From Pseudomonadota bacterium (GTDB taxonomy: Bacteria > SAR324 > XYD2-FULL-50-16 > JAHJRI01): a DNA stretch of 25,447 bases. The stretch spans positions 1-25,447 of the forward strand of contig JAKSDL010000571.1 of NCBI GenBank assembly GCA_022360105.1. The letters are read 5' to 3'. Within the stretch, counting starts at the first letter, position 1. Every line of letters begins with the position of its first letter. Positions 1 through 7,511 of the stretch are shown here, in pieces. The position numbers and the translations under genes are program-made. A model generated the notes under the pieces. That model had not been told where the DNA came from and did no database searches. It was given only the letters and a program-made list of their open reading frames with translations.

Positions 1-1164
1 AGCCTGGTGCAACACAAATCTGGCTGAGGTGATAATTCCGTCAGTCCCTTCTTTTTGCAGTCCGGGCAGATTGTTCAAACATTTGTTTGTGATATCTTTC
101 CATAACCCCTTTTTTCGGACCTCATCTCCTCCCATCTCGATTACACTGGTTTCCCCGGTATTTAGATCTTCAACCTGGAAACAAACCTGATCAGAAGGCA
201 TAATCTTTTTGCAGGGATGATTGAGCCTTTTCACCTCGATAAAATTCCCATCCGGCATCACCATTTTGTAGGAGTAGATATTGTCGATTGCCGTACCCCA
301 TAATACCGCCGTTTTCCCCCCGGCATTTTCCGCAATGTTGCCACCGATGGTGCAGGCCCAGGAACTGGTAGGATCTGTCGCGAATACGAGGTTTCTTTCA
401 CTGGCGTAATCCATGGCATCACCGGTGATGACCCCAGCCTCCAATTCCAGGAGCTTGATGGGAGAACTGCCATCGTTTTCATTTACTTCCCTAACCCCAT
501 GAATGTTGTTTAACTTCTCCACGTTAATGATAACGATGTCCGGCGCCACAGGCACAGAACCGCCTGTCAGTCCTGTTCCGGCACCTCGCGGAATAATTCC
601 CAGGTTTAGTTCGGAAATAGCAGAAACAAGTGGTGAGATCTGGTTTTCATTGGTGGGTCTGATAACGGCCAGGGGCAAAAACAGGCGCCAGTCCGTGGCA
701 TCTGTTGCATGGGAGACCAGGGTTAAGGGATCAAAAAAAACATTCTTTTTCCCGACAATAGCACCCGCTTTGGCCTGGAGTTTTTCCCGCAGGAATACCA
801 CCCTATCAAGACGGTTTTTAAAGTCTGCATAGAGATCCCGACAATGAGAGGTGATGAATTCCACATCCTCATTGCCATCAGCGCTGAGTTCCACAACCTT
901 CAAATCTGTGTTGAGCCCTGCCAGAAAAGCTTTTCTTTTGCGCCCCGAATCCAGCAGATCCTGGTAAAGAAACGGATTGCGGTTGAGGATGAAGATATCA
1001 CCCAGAAAACGCATCATCAGTTTGGCCGATCTTCCGGTTATTCGCTGGGATCTGAGTCGCTCTGAACGTTCCCAGCATTCGTTTCCCAAAAGAAAACGAA
1101 TTACCTGTTCGTCGTCGGCAGAAGTATAGTTGAAAGGTATTTCTCGAATTTCACGCGTAGTCAT
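1..1164 (-). CDS. FAD-linked oxidase, DUF3683-type N-terminus (glycolate/D-lactate oxidase family), 3' end outside window
   Basis: Reading leftwards from an ATG at 1164-1162, the frame stays open for 388 codons to the window edge, so only the N-terminal part is seen. The start reads MTTREIREIPFNYTSADDEQ, followed by a basic segment containing TGRSAKLMMRFLGDIFILNRNP. This is the pattern I associate with the DUF3683 domain that precedes the FAD-binding domain in very large bacterial D-lactate/glycolate-oxidase-like proteins. Residues around 210 carry IIPRGAGTGLTGGSVP, the PP-loop of the PCMH-type FAD domain (FAD_binding_4). Further on is CTIGGNIAENAGG, also typical of the family. Family members oxidise 2-hydroxy acids and pass electrons to C-terminal Fe-S domains; those would lie beyond the left edge. 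No strong ribosome binding site precedes the ATG. The flavoprotein family is secure; substrate and C-terminal architecture are unknown. Confidence 0.88.
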   Translation of the reverse strand, partial: MTTREIREIPFNYTSADDEQVIRFLLGNECWERSERLRSQRITGRSAKLMMRFLGDIFILNRNPFLYQDLLDSGRKRKAFLAGLNTDLKVVELSADGNEDVEFITSHCRDLYADFKNRLDRVVFLREKLQAKAGAIVGKKNVFFDPLTLVSHATDATDWRLFLPLAVIRPTNENQISPLVSAISELNLGIIPRGAGTGLTGGSVPVAPDIVIINVEKLNNIHGVREVNENDGSSPIKLLELEAGVITGDAMDYASERNLVFATDPTSSWACTIGGNIAENAGGKTAVLWGTAIDNIYSYKMVMPDGNFIEVKRLNHPCKKIMPSDQVCFQVEDLNTGETSVIEMGGDEVRKKGLWKDITNKCLNNLPGLQKEGTDGIITSARFVLHQA

Positions 1165-1270
1165 GGTGCTGCATTACGATGAGGGGTGATTCTGAAAAGA
1201 TGGTCCGTGAGCTTGGATATTTTACGGCACGGATCTGTCTTGCGCAATTCAAAATGATCATCAGCGAAGA

Positions 1271-1299
1271 TTGTCACCAATCCTACGCCATGTTATAAT
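1271..1299 (+). promoter_or_regulatory. Sigma-70 type promoter for the small HExxH gene
   Basis: TTGTCA at 1271-1276 is followed by a 17-base spacer and then a perfect TATAAT at 1294-1299. The -35 matches TTGACA at five of six positions. Transcription would start near 1306, giving a leader of about 60 bases before the ATG at 1365. The spacing and the perfect -10 make this the best housekeeping promoter I could find in the window. Confidence 0.6.
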
Positions 1300-1364
1300 G
1301 GAGCTAATATAAACCCTTTAATATCAATAAATAAGAACTTAGGAATGTTGAGGCCAGGGTCAAA

Positions 1365-1958
1365 ATGACTTCAGGAACTCCGACCTACCATGAATTGTTT
1401 AATCGCTTGTATTCCTTCCTGCCTTTGTTGGTAAGCTGGATGAACAAGATGCTGGATTCCCACGAAAAAAGCGCTGTTCCCCTGGATGATTTCAACTATA
1501 AAAAAATCAAAATTGTCTTTCCTTCGCCCTTGAGAAATCAAACTAAAATAATTGTTGTTTCGGATCAGATTCCAATGCCGCCTTTGGAAAAAATCGGTTT
1601 AAAAGAATTGATGACACTCGATCAAAAAAACGCAATTGGGATAACCTATAAAAACAGAATGTTTCTATTGGAAGAATCCTGCAATGAAATCAATTGTTTT
1701 CATGAGATGATTCATGTGGTGCAGTGGCAGCGCCTGGGTGTTGAGAAGTTTCTGCTGGCTTATGGTCTCCATCTGGCGCTTCACGGTTACCAAGGAAATC
1801 CTTTTGAACGGACTGCTTATGACTTCCAGCACAGATTGGAATCCAATGCTCTTCCCATGAACTTTCTGGAGACCGTCAAAACCCAGGCCGACTCTGCCTG
1901 GGCCCAGATAAATCCATTGAATTATCTGGCTGACCTCTCAGACCCCTCTTCTATATAG
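1365..1958 (+). CDS. Small putative zinc metallopeptidase-like protein (HExxH), unknown function
   Basis: A 197-residue protein with no signal peptide. Residues 113-117 are HEMIH inside CFHEMIHVVQWQRLG, a zincin-type HExxH helix. About 30 residues later comes GNPFERTAYDF, whose Glu148 is placed where a third zinc ligand would sit in a gluzincin. The combination of HExxHVxQW with a downstream NPFExxAY motif resembles small uncharacterised peptidase-like domains, but I cannot name a family. The ATG is preceded by CCAGGG and follows a 60-base leader from a near-consensus promoter at 1271-1299. A 7-codon reading frame (1345-1368) overlaps the start as ATGA and could affect initiation. The gene stands alone and converges with the SUMF1-like gene, sharing a terminator hairpin. 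Metal binding is inferred; no substrate can be proposed. Confidence 0.75.
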   Translation: MTSGTPTYHELFNRLYSFLPLLVSWMNKMLDSHEKSAVPLDDFNYKKIKIVFPSPLRNQTKIIVVSDQIPMPPLEKIGLKELMTLDQKNAIGITYKNRMFLLEESCNEINCFHEMIHVVQWQRLGVEKFLLAYGLHLALHGYQGNPFERTAYDFQHRLESNALPMNFLETVKTQADSAWAQINPLNYLADLSDPSSI

Positions 1959-1997
1959 TGCCTGAGCAACAACAAGGGTTTTTCGTTCAGGCACTAT
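1955..1997. terminator. Bidirectional hairpin between convergent genes, stop codons within the stem
   Basis: ATAGTGCCTGA at 1955-1965 and TCAGGCACTAT at 1987-1997 form a perfect 11-bp inverted repeat with a 21-base loop. The TAG stop of the left gene (1956-1958) and the TAG stop of the right gene (1994-1996, minus strand) are both part of the stem arms. The right arm with its flank, TTTCGTTCAGGCACTA, recurs at 4001-4016. There is no long T-run after the stem, so intrinsic termination is plausible but not certain. Confidence 0.5.
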
Positions 1998-3733
1998 TTA
2001 GCACAGCGAAATCCGCTGAACCGACTGGAATAAGTGGGAAGGTCAGTAGTTAACTGCTTATTTTCGTTGTGAAGTATTTCCGCCCCATCGTAGTAACAGC
2101 CGCCTCTTGATATGGCTTTTCTCCCTTTCATGGTTGAAGTCCATTCCCAAACGTTGCCCGCCATGTGCATGATACCTTCCGGTGAAGCACCCAATGGATG
2201 AGAATCTCCGGGAAGCGGAGCACCCAGCAGACCTTTTCCAAAATTAGCAATGTCTTTTGTTGGTGGCTTGTTTCCCCAAGGATAGTTGCGGTGACCTTCT
2301 CCCGCGGCCAGTCCCCATTCCAGGTCAGTGGGCAGCCTTTTATCTTTCCAATTGCAATAAGCAGTGGCAACAATTTGCGAAACAAATACAACTGGGATGT
2401 TACGAATATTGGCGGGAAAGGTATTGTTTTTTTTCCATCGTTTTAAATAATCCTTGTCATTCACATCCAGGCCAACGTTGCCTTTGCCAAATTGAGGGTT
2501 CGCTTTCACAAACTCTAAAAACTCATTATTTGTCACCTCATATTTATCCAGATTGAATGACTCCACCCAGCGATTTCGAACTTTTCCCGCTGGAATGGTT
2601 ACCATATTCTCGGGTCGGTCAAACTCTTTTTTCAATTTTATCAGAATGGAAGAATTCGCTTCCTCCACTTCCCATTCGACAATGGCCATTTCTGCTTCAT
2701 CCATCAACCCTTTTCGCATCAGTGCCCGGATTCCGGCTGCTTTAACTTTGTCATTTAACACTTTAGCTTCGCGGTTGGAAATTCCAAGGTTTACGGCATT
2801 ATCAAAATAGATTCTGGCCGATGCTTCTCCGTTTTCCTTCGGTAATTCAAGTTCTCCCAAGTTGACCATCCACTCAATGGACTCACTTCGCAGTGATGTT
2901 GAAAGTTTTGTAGTGACGTTTTGACTTAAATAGCTCTGAACGCCTTTGTACAGATCTCCGTCGAATCTGTCCTTTCTCTTGGCCTCCCGGACCAGGGTCA
3001 GCAACCACTTAATCACATCGACTTTCAACTCGCTGTACATGGTAGTTGATTTGTAAGCCGGATTGATAGATTGAATGGAGTCCAACAGATGCAGATCCAA
3101 TTGTTTGTTCTTTTGTTTCTGTTCCAGGTCCTCTGCCATCATATGCATTTGAACAAAGGCCGCTTCCAGGGAATTGGGATATTTTTTCAATATTTCCTCA
3201 AAAAACTGCCTGGTTCTGTCTGTTTTCCCTCGTTTTTTAAAAATAAGCGCCATTTTATAACGCTTTGAGGCCACCGGATTGGAATTCAGTTTCTTGGTTA
3301 TGATTGAGTAATCTGCCCCCGTGCTTACTCCTGAACAATCATCTTTCATCAACGATGGATAGGCATGGCAGATTCGGTTAAGCTGTTCGGGTTTGGATTT
3401 GGCAATTGCCCTGAGCACGGCCTGTTGAAACCCATCCAATCCCCTTAATCGAGAATTCCCGGAGCTGTTGATCTGTTTTCCTCGAATGGTAACGATGATG
3501 CCGCTATCATTTTCACTGATGTTGACGTTATAGAAACATGGTTCCGAAACACTGATTCCTCCCGGAGGTAAGGGTTTAACCATTTCCGCAAAATTAGATA
3601 TATGAGCAACTGCGTTTTCGTTTATCAATTCCGGATCGTAACTTCCCGGTTTTTCCACCCTTAAAAAACAGTCGGCAAATCCGTTGGCTGCAATGAAAAT
3701 GAATACCAATGTTATCCATGCTAAACGTTGCAT
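1994..3733 (-). CDS. Exported TPR and SUMF1/FGE-sulfatase-like domain protein
   Basis: A 579-residue protein. An N-terminal signal peptide (hydrophobic ITLVFIFIAANG, likely cut after GFA near residue 20) sends it to the periplasm. Residues about 155-210 look like TPR-type helices (KRGKTDRTRQFFEEILKKYPNSLEAAF). The C-terminal 200 residues (from about 377) are a formylglycine-generating-enzyme-like fold: MVTIPAG, then DKYEVTNNEFLEFV, RLPTDLEWGLAAG, YPWGN, AGNVWEWT, RGGCYYDG and terminal FSGFRCAK. True FGEs use a cysteine pair a few residues after the GGS segment. Here that pair is not visible, and the only nearby cysteine is Cys546 in GGC. So sulfatase activation is unlikely; a binding or scaffolding role is more probable. 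Start choice: GAGGAGGGATT directly precedes the ATG. It is transcribed alone, followed by a shared terminator hairpin. Confidence 0.85.
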   Translation of the reverse strand: MQRLAWITLVFIFIAANGFADCFLRVEKPGSYDPELINENAVAHISNFAEMVKPLPPGGISVSEPCFYNVNISENDSGIIVTIRGKQINSSGNSRLRGLDGFQQAVLRAIAKSKPEQLNRICHAYPSLMKDDCSGVSTGADYSIITKKLNSNPVASKRYKMALIFKKRGKTDRTRQFFEEILKKYPNSLEAAFVQMHMMAEDLEQKQKNKQLDLHLLDSIQSINPAYKSTTMYSELKVDVIKWLLTLVREAKRKDRFDGDLYKGVQSYLSQNVTTKLSTSLRSESIEWMVNLGELELPKENGEASARIYFDNAVNLGISNREAKVLNDKVKAAGIRALMRKGLMDEAEMAIVEWEVEEANSSILIKLKKEFDRPENMVTIPAGKVRNRWVESFNLDKYEVTNNEFLEFVKANPQFGKGNVGLDVNDKDYLKRWKKNNTFPANIRNIPVVFVSQIVATAYCNWKDKRLPTDLEWGLAAGEGHRNYPWGNKPPTKDIANFGKGLLGAPLPGDSHPLGASPEGIMHMAGNVWEWTSTMKGRKAISRGGCYYDGAEILHNENKQLTTDLPTYSSRFSGFRCAK

Positions 3734-4095
3734 AATCCCTCCTCTTTGCTGTTAATAGAATAAACCCGTGCCAGAACGGTTATATAATTCGTGCCTGACC
3801 GAAAACCAATTTAACCCATACCAATAAAAGCTTTAAAAGCATTTTGCTCCTTCGAAGTTTAGCGCTTTCAGCATTCAGCAGTCAGCTCTCAGCCGGTTTT
3901 TGCGTGTAATTGTTATGTCTTCAGCTGACGGCTGACACCACGTTAATCTTCAATCTGAATTTAGGTATCTGGCATAAGGCTGGATAAGGGTTTAGCGACT
4001 TTTCGTTCAGGCACTAATTAGAGTTCATTCCGGAAAGACTGGTTTATGGATTAACGGAATAATTGACAGCATTGTCCCTAGTATCATTTTGAAAA
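3734..4095. repeat. Gene-free interval with MITE-like inverted repeats
   Basis: No credible gene lies here. GTGCCTGACCGAAAA at 3791-3805 pairs with TTTTCGTTCAGGCAC at 4000-4014 as a near-perfect 15-bp inverted repeat about 195 bp apart. The right arm is the same motif seen in the hairpin at 1981-1996. Between the arms, TTCAGCAGTCAGCTCTCAGCC-like sequence (around 3869-3895) and CTTCAGCTGACGGCTGACA (around 3919-3938) form a second, imperfect inverted pair. The arrangement resembles a non-autonomous palindromic element inserted upstream of the SUMF1-like gene. A promoter for that gene could lie at 3734-3790, but I see no clear consensus. Confidence 0.5.
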
Positions 4096-5352
4096 TTAGT
4101 CAGAAACAGTAAGTGACTGATCTGTTGAAATTAGAAAGTTATCTATTTCTTTCAGCAATCCATAAAAATCCGGGTTATAAGTCAATCTCCTAAATACAGG
4201 TCCACTGAGTTTCCCAGTGAGGATTTCTCCCGAAGGAATTCTAATTTCCGATTTACACCGTTCCATTTTTTCAACGATTTGTAAATAATGCAGGCAGTTG
4301 CGATAATCCCCCTTTCTCCCGTAATGGGCGTTGTCCGGAGAGGCTAGCAAAGACAAATGCGATAATTCAGAAACGTTTTCCTTTGGGTATCTTCCGGGCC
4401 TGATTGTAATGCGATCGTCCTTGAAATTTTGAGTCTTGTTGGAATACAAGATCATCCTGTTTTTTTTATTATCCAGCCCGGTGAAAAACTCAACCGTTCG
4501 CGCAGTTTCAATGGTCATATCATCTTCACTGGCAGCTATAAAAACCGGAATCTTAATGGTTCTTTTTTTCAACAACTGATCCGTGCGCAATGTCAGTTGA
4601 TAAATCTGGTAAGCCGCATTGATGGGAAATGACTCATACTTTGCATAATCAAGATCCTCCGCGAGATCCACCCAGGTTAATGAATCCACCACCCCTGACA
4701 ACGTTTCAACGGTGCCGGAAAGAAATATCTTGTCATTCTTGATTTTTAAGGCCGGGGCAAACAAGAGAACAGATTTGATATCTTCCCGCTTTAATGCGCC
4801 ATAAACACTCAAAGCTCCCCCGGTAGAAAAACCCACAAGACTCAGATTATCTACAAGCCCCTTGTAACTGTTGATTCCATACTCCGTTGCCTTAATCCAT
4901 TCTTCGTAGCGTGTCCCAAGCAAATCACCCGGCACGGTTCCATGCCCGGGCAACAGCATGGCCCTGACCAGGTAACACTTCCCAACAAAGTATCGAGCCA
5001 GTTCCTGCATGTGAAAGGGTGAATCGGAAAGACCGTGAAGCATTAATACTCCGTTTTTATACCTGTTTTGGTAGTTTTTCGGGCATTTCTTTGCATCCGG
5101 CTTCCACTCAAACGGACTGTTCGCTGCCAGGATTTTTTCCTTATTCTCTACAGTGATATCAACCCGGTTGCGAAGGATCTTTCTTTTGGTGATTTCCACA
5201 TATTTCTCAAACGGCAGATTCCCAAAACGGAAATGGCTGTTTTCTCCCGTTTCCTGATGACGAACGCCCAAGCCGGCATCAGAAAGCGGCTCCTTTGATG
5301 CGCAACCGGAAATACTAAAGAGAAGTATTAAAATGAATGTCAGTGTTCTCAT
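4096..5352 (-). CDS. Alpha/beta-hydrolase lipoprotein (putative esterase)
   Basis: A 418-residue protein with a lipoprotein signal: MRTLTFILILLFSISGCAS, lipobox ISGC with lipidated Cys17. The hydrolase core begins near residue 101 with VLMLHGLSDSPFHM (oxyanion-hole HG). The nucleophile elbow GFSTGG places Ser176, the acid is Asp276 or Asp277 in AASEDDMT, and the base is His331 (SELSHLSL) or His342 (NAHYG). LLPGHGT around 133-139 is common in monoglyceride-lipase/carboxylesterase-like members. It should act at the membrane face of the periplasm on an ester substrate. Start is supported by AAAGGAGCC before the ATG. It lies downstream of a second alpha/beta hydrolase on the same strand with 145 bases between them, so co-transcription is possible but that gap holds palindromes. 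The substrate is unknown. Confidence 0.85.
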   Translation of the reverse strand: MRTLTFILILLFSISGCASKEPLSDAGLGVRHQETGENSHFRFGNLPFEKYVEITKRKILRNRVDITVENKEKILAANSPFEWKPDAKKCPKNYQNRYKNGVLMLHGLSDSPFHMQELARYFVGKCYLVRAMLLPGHGTVPGDLLGTRYEEWIKATEYGINSYKGLVDNLSLVGFSTGGALSVYGALKREDIKSVLLFAPALKIKNDKIFLSGTVETLSGVVDSLTWVDLAEDLDYAKYESFPINAAYQIYQLTLRTDQLLKKRTIKIPVFIAASEDDMTIETARTVEFFTGLDNKKNRMILYSNKTQNFKDDRITIRPGRYPKENVSELSHLSLLASPDNAHYGRKGDYRNCLHYLQIVEKMERCKSEIRIPSGEILTGKLSGPVFRRLTYNPDFYGLLKEIDNFLISTDQSLTVSD

Positions 5353-5426
5353 GGCTCCTTTATTTCGCTCCTACAATGATTGCCCAATTTCCCTTGTTTG
5401 TCGGACTTTCCCGACCTGGATGCATC

Positions 5427-5459
5427 ATGGGCTACGAGTTGCCCATCCTGCAACAGGAT
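5427..5459 (-). repeat. Short palindromic repeat, AGGATGGGYAACTC family, copy 1
   Basis: ATGGGC at 5427-5432 and GCCCAT at 5441-5446 pair around an 8-base loop. Overlapping this, ATCCTG at 5445-5450 and CAGGAT at 5454-5459 pair around CAA. Read on the minus strand, the sequence AGGATGGGCAACTC followed by CCCAT matches the hairpin at 19893-19917 (AGGATGGGTAACTC then CCCATC), with the C-G pair replaced by T-A. It lies just after the second hydrolase gene and may also aid termination. Confidence 0.5.
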
Positions 5460-5497
5460 TCAATCCGAATTTTCTAAGTTGACACGATGCTAAGAAA

Positions 5498-6397
5498 CTA
5501 GCGTAAGTGCCGATCAAAAAAAGAAACCACAACGGATTCTGCCTTTTCCGGATCTGAGTTCCAGACTCGTTCATGTCCGTTGCAGCCGGCAGTCCACATC
5601 TCTTTGGGTTCTTTCGCAGCATTGTAAACTCTCAAGGCATGATTGTAATCGATATAATCATCTCCGTCACAGTGCATAATAAGGACCGGCCTGGGAGATA
5701 TACGAGCGATTGCATCCTCGGGAATCACATCATACAAATTCATGTTTCCCCTCAAGTTGGCCACGGCGATGGACATGGTAAGCAGGGGAAAATCAGGTAT
5801 TCCGAAATCCCTTCTTCCCACATCCGACAGTTCATCTACGACACTGGCATAGCTGCTGCTGAACGCACCGGCTGCGATGCGATTATCAACAGCCATGGTT
5901 AGAATCCCTGTAGCAGCTCCCATGGAATATCCCAAAATACCAATCTTCGCTGTCTCGTTTCTTGCTAAAACAAAAGCAATGGCTGCCTTAACATCCTTCT
6001 GCTCATGATATCCCATGGATGCAAATGCCTTACTCCCTTTGGAAAAAATCCTTGAATCGTACAATAATACATTGTAACCGGCTTGATGCAAGGCTGGTGT
6101 AAATCTCAGTCCCTCAAGTCTGCTGCCGCCATGGCCATGGATCATGATAATTGTTTTTGACGATCCCTTTGCCGGGATAAACCATCCACTTAGCAGAACA
6201 TCATCACTGGTTTTAAATTCCACCTCTTCAAAATCCAAAGACAATTCATCCGGGCCCTTGCAATAGATATAGTGACTAACCCGGCAATTGGATTTTGGAT
6301 AGAGAAGCCTGCTGGATAGAGTCCAGGAAATGATCATCAGGGCTGTTAAAAGCAATACCATCAGAGTGATCAATGCACCCACGAGAAACTTTTTCAT
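5498..6397 (-). CDS. Membrane-anchored alpha/beta hydrolase
   Basis: From the ATG at 6397 the protein has 299 residues; a TTG ten codons upstream (6427) is possible but less likely, and neither start has a convincing ribosome binding site. Residues 4-28 form one hydrophobic segment after MKK, an uncleaved anchor or signal, so the catalytic domain probably faces the periplasm. The core has IIMIHGHGGSR (about 83-93), the nucleophile elbow GYSMGA with Ser158, an acid at Asp246/Asp247 in MHCDGDDYI, and His275 in CNGHERVW. This pattern resembles the broad group of DUF-type peptidase-like/BAAT-like hydrolases with an N-terminal anchor. It precedes the lipoprotein hydrolase on the same strand, suggesting a related hydrolytic job, but the pair is not a known pathway and the substrate is unknown. 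Confidence 0.82.
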   Translation of the reverse strand: MKKFLVGALITLMVLLLTALMIISWTLSSRLLYPKSNCRVSHYIYCKGPDELSLDFEEVEFKTSDDVLLSGWFIPAKGSSKTIIMIHGHGGSRLEGLRFTPALHQAGYNVLLYDSRIFSKGSKAFASMGYHEQKDVKAAIAFVLARNETAKIGILGYSMGAATGILTMAVDNRIAAGAFSSSYASVVDELSDVGRRDFGIPDFPLLTMSIAVANLRGNMNLYDVIPEDAIARISPRPVLIMHCDGDDYIDYNHALRVYNAAKEPKEMWTAGCNGHERVWNSDPEKAESVVVSFFDRHLR

Positions 6398-6627
6398 AGA
6401 GTCACATAGTGAAGTTACTGGATTCAATTATGATTTTATCAAGCTAGCCCTATCATTAAATTCTCGGCCCGTCTATAACCTTTAGTGAATATCGATCTCA
6501 AACCGAGATTCCTAAAAATAACAAAACTTAAGCAGATCGCTATTTACAAACGACGGTCAAATATTTGATGCTGAGCCATAAAACAAACTCAAGAACCATG
6601 AAATCGCGCTAATCCCACAATTATGAT

Positions 6628-7404
6628 ATGAACGAGACCATTCAACTGATCAACAATAGAAAGTCTTTAAGAGCCTATGCCGACCGACCCATCGATCGGA
6701 AAACGGCAGACCTCATTATCAACGGAGCCATGCGCGCTCCGACAGCGGGAAATATGATGCTTTACACCATCCTTGAGGTTACAAGACAAGCTGACAAGGA
6801 GAAATTGGTCAAAACCTGCGACGACCAGCCTTTTATTGCCAAAGCACCGTTGGTCCTGATTTTTCTGGCCGATATGCAACGCTGGCAAGACTACTATGTC
6901 CATTCCGGTGTTCCTGAACTGTGCAAGCAAAGGGAACAGGAGTATGCCGGTCTTGAGGAATCGGATCTGATGCTCGCTTGTTGCGACGCACTGATCGCAG
7001 CCCAAAATGCTGTCGTCACGGCGGAGTCCCTGGGAATCGGGTCGTGTTACATTGGTGATATCATGGAAAACATAGAAACCCATCGGACCATGTTCAATCT
7101 GCCTCGCTATGTCTTTCCCGTAACAATGTTGTGCTTTGGCTACTTCAAAAAGAGCTATCTTACCCAAAAACCGCGAACACGCTTTCAACAGAAATTTATC
7201 CACTTCCAGGACACCTATAAACAATTAAATCACGATGAGTTTGAAGAGATGTATGCCGACCCGGAGAAAAATTCTAAAGGTTCTTACCTGAAGCCTGCCA
7301 CTAACCATGGACAGCACATGTACCTGAGAAAGACAGGTGCGGACTTTTCCAGGGAAATGCGTCGATCTGTCAAAGTCGCAATCAGGGATTGGCTTGGAGA
7401 ATAA
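6628..7404 (+). CDS. Nitroreductase-family FMN oxidoreductase
   Basis: A 258-residue protein of usual length for the NfsA/FRP-like nitroreductase group. The N-terminus NNRKSLRAYADRPIDRKTAD is the classic R-S-x-R-x-(Y/F) FMN-phosphate site. MRAPTAGNMMLYTILEV is the second FMN-binding stretch. AAQNAVVTAESLGIGSCYIGDI around 130-151 matches the conserved dimer/FMN segment. The enzyme would use NAD(P)H and FMN to reduce nitro, quinone or similar acceptors in the cytoplasm. The C-terminal 60 residues after KPRTRFQQKFIH are less conserved. No strong ribosome binding site is seen before the ATG. The transketolase-like gene begins 107 bases downstream on the same strand, so a two-gene transcript is likely. 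Confidence 0.88.
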   Translation: MNETIQLINNRKSLRAYADRPIDRKTADLIINGAMRAPTAGNMMLYTILEVTRQADKEKLVKTCDDQPFIAKAPLVLIFLADMQRWQDYYVHSGVPELCKQREQEYAGLEESDLMLACCDALIAAQNAVVTAESLGIGSCYIGDIMENIETHRTMFNLPRYVFPVTMLCFGYFKKSYLTQKPRTRFQQKFIHFQDTYKQLNHDEFEEMYADPEKNSKGSYLKPATNHGQHMYLRKTGADFSREMRRSVKVAIRDWLGE

Positions 7405-7511
7405 CCATTACTGCTGTCATCAAGGGGGTGCAGCACAATCGGTTTATCCAATGCCAAAAACAGAGGTACCTTCGGTGCCTGATTTTCTTAAATTTAACAA
7501 AGGAGCATTGC

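Noticed and set aside
258..482. Minus-strand 74-codon frame at the left end
   Set aside because: It is the wrong frame of the FAD-linked oxidase, which runs open through this region to the window edge.
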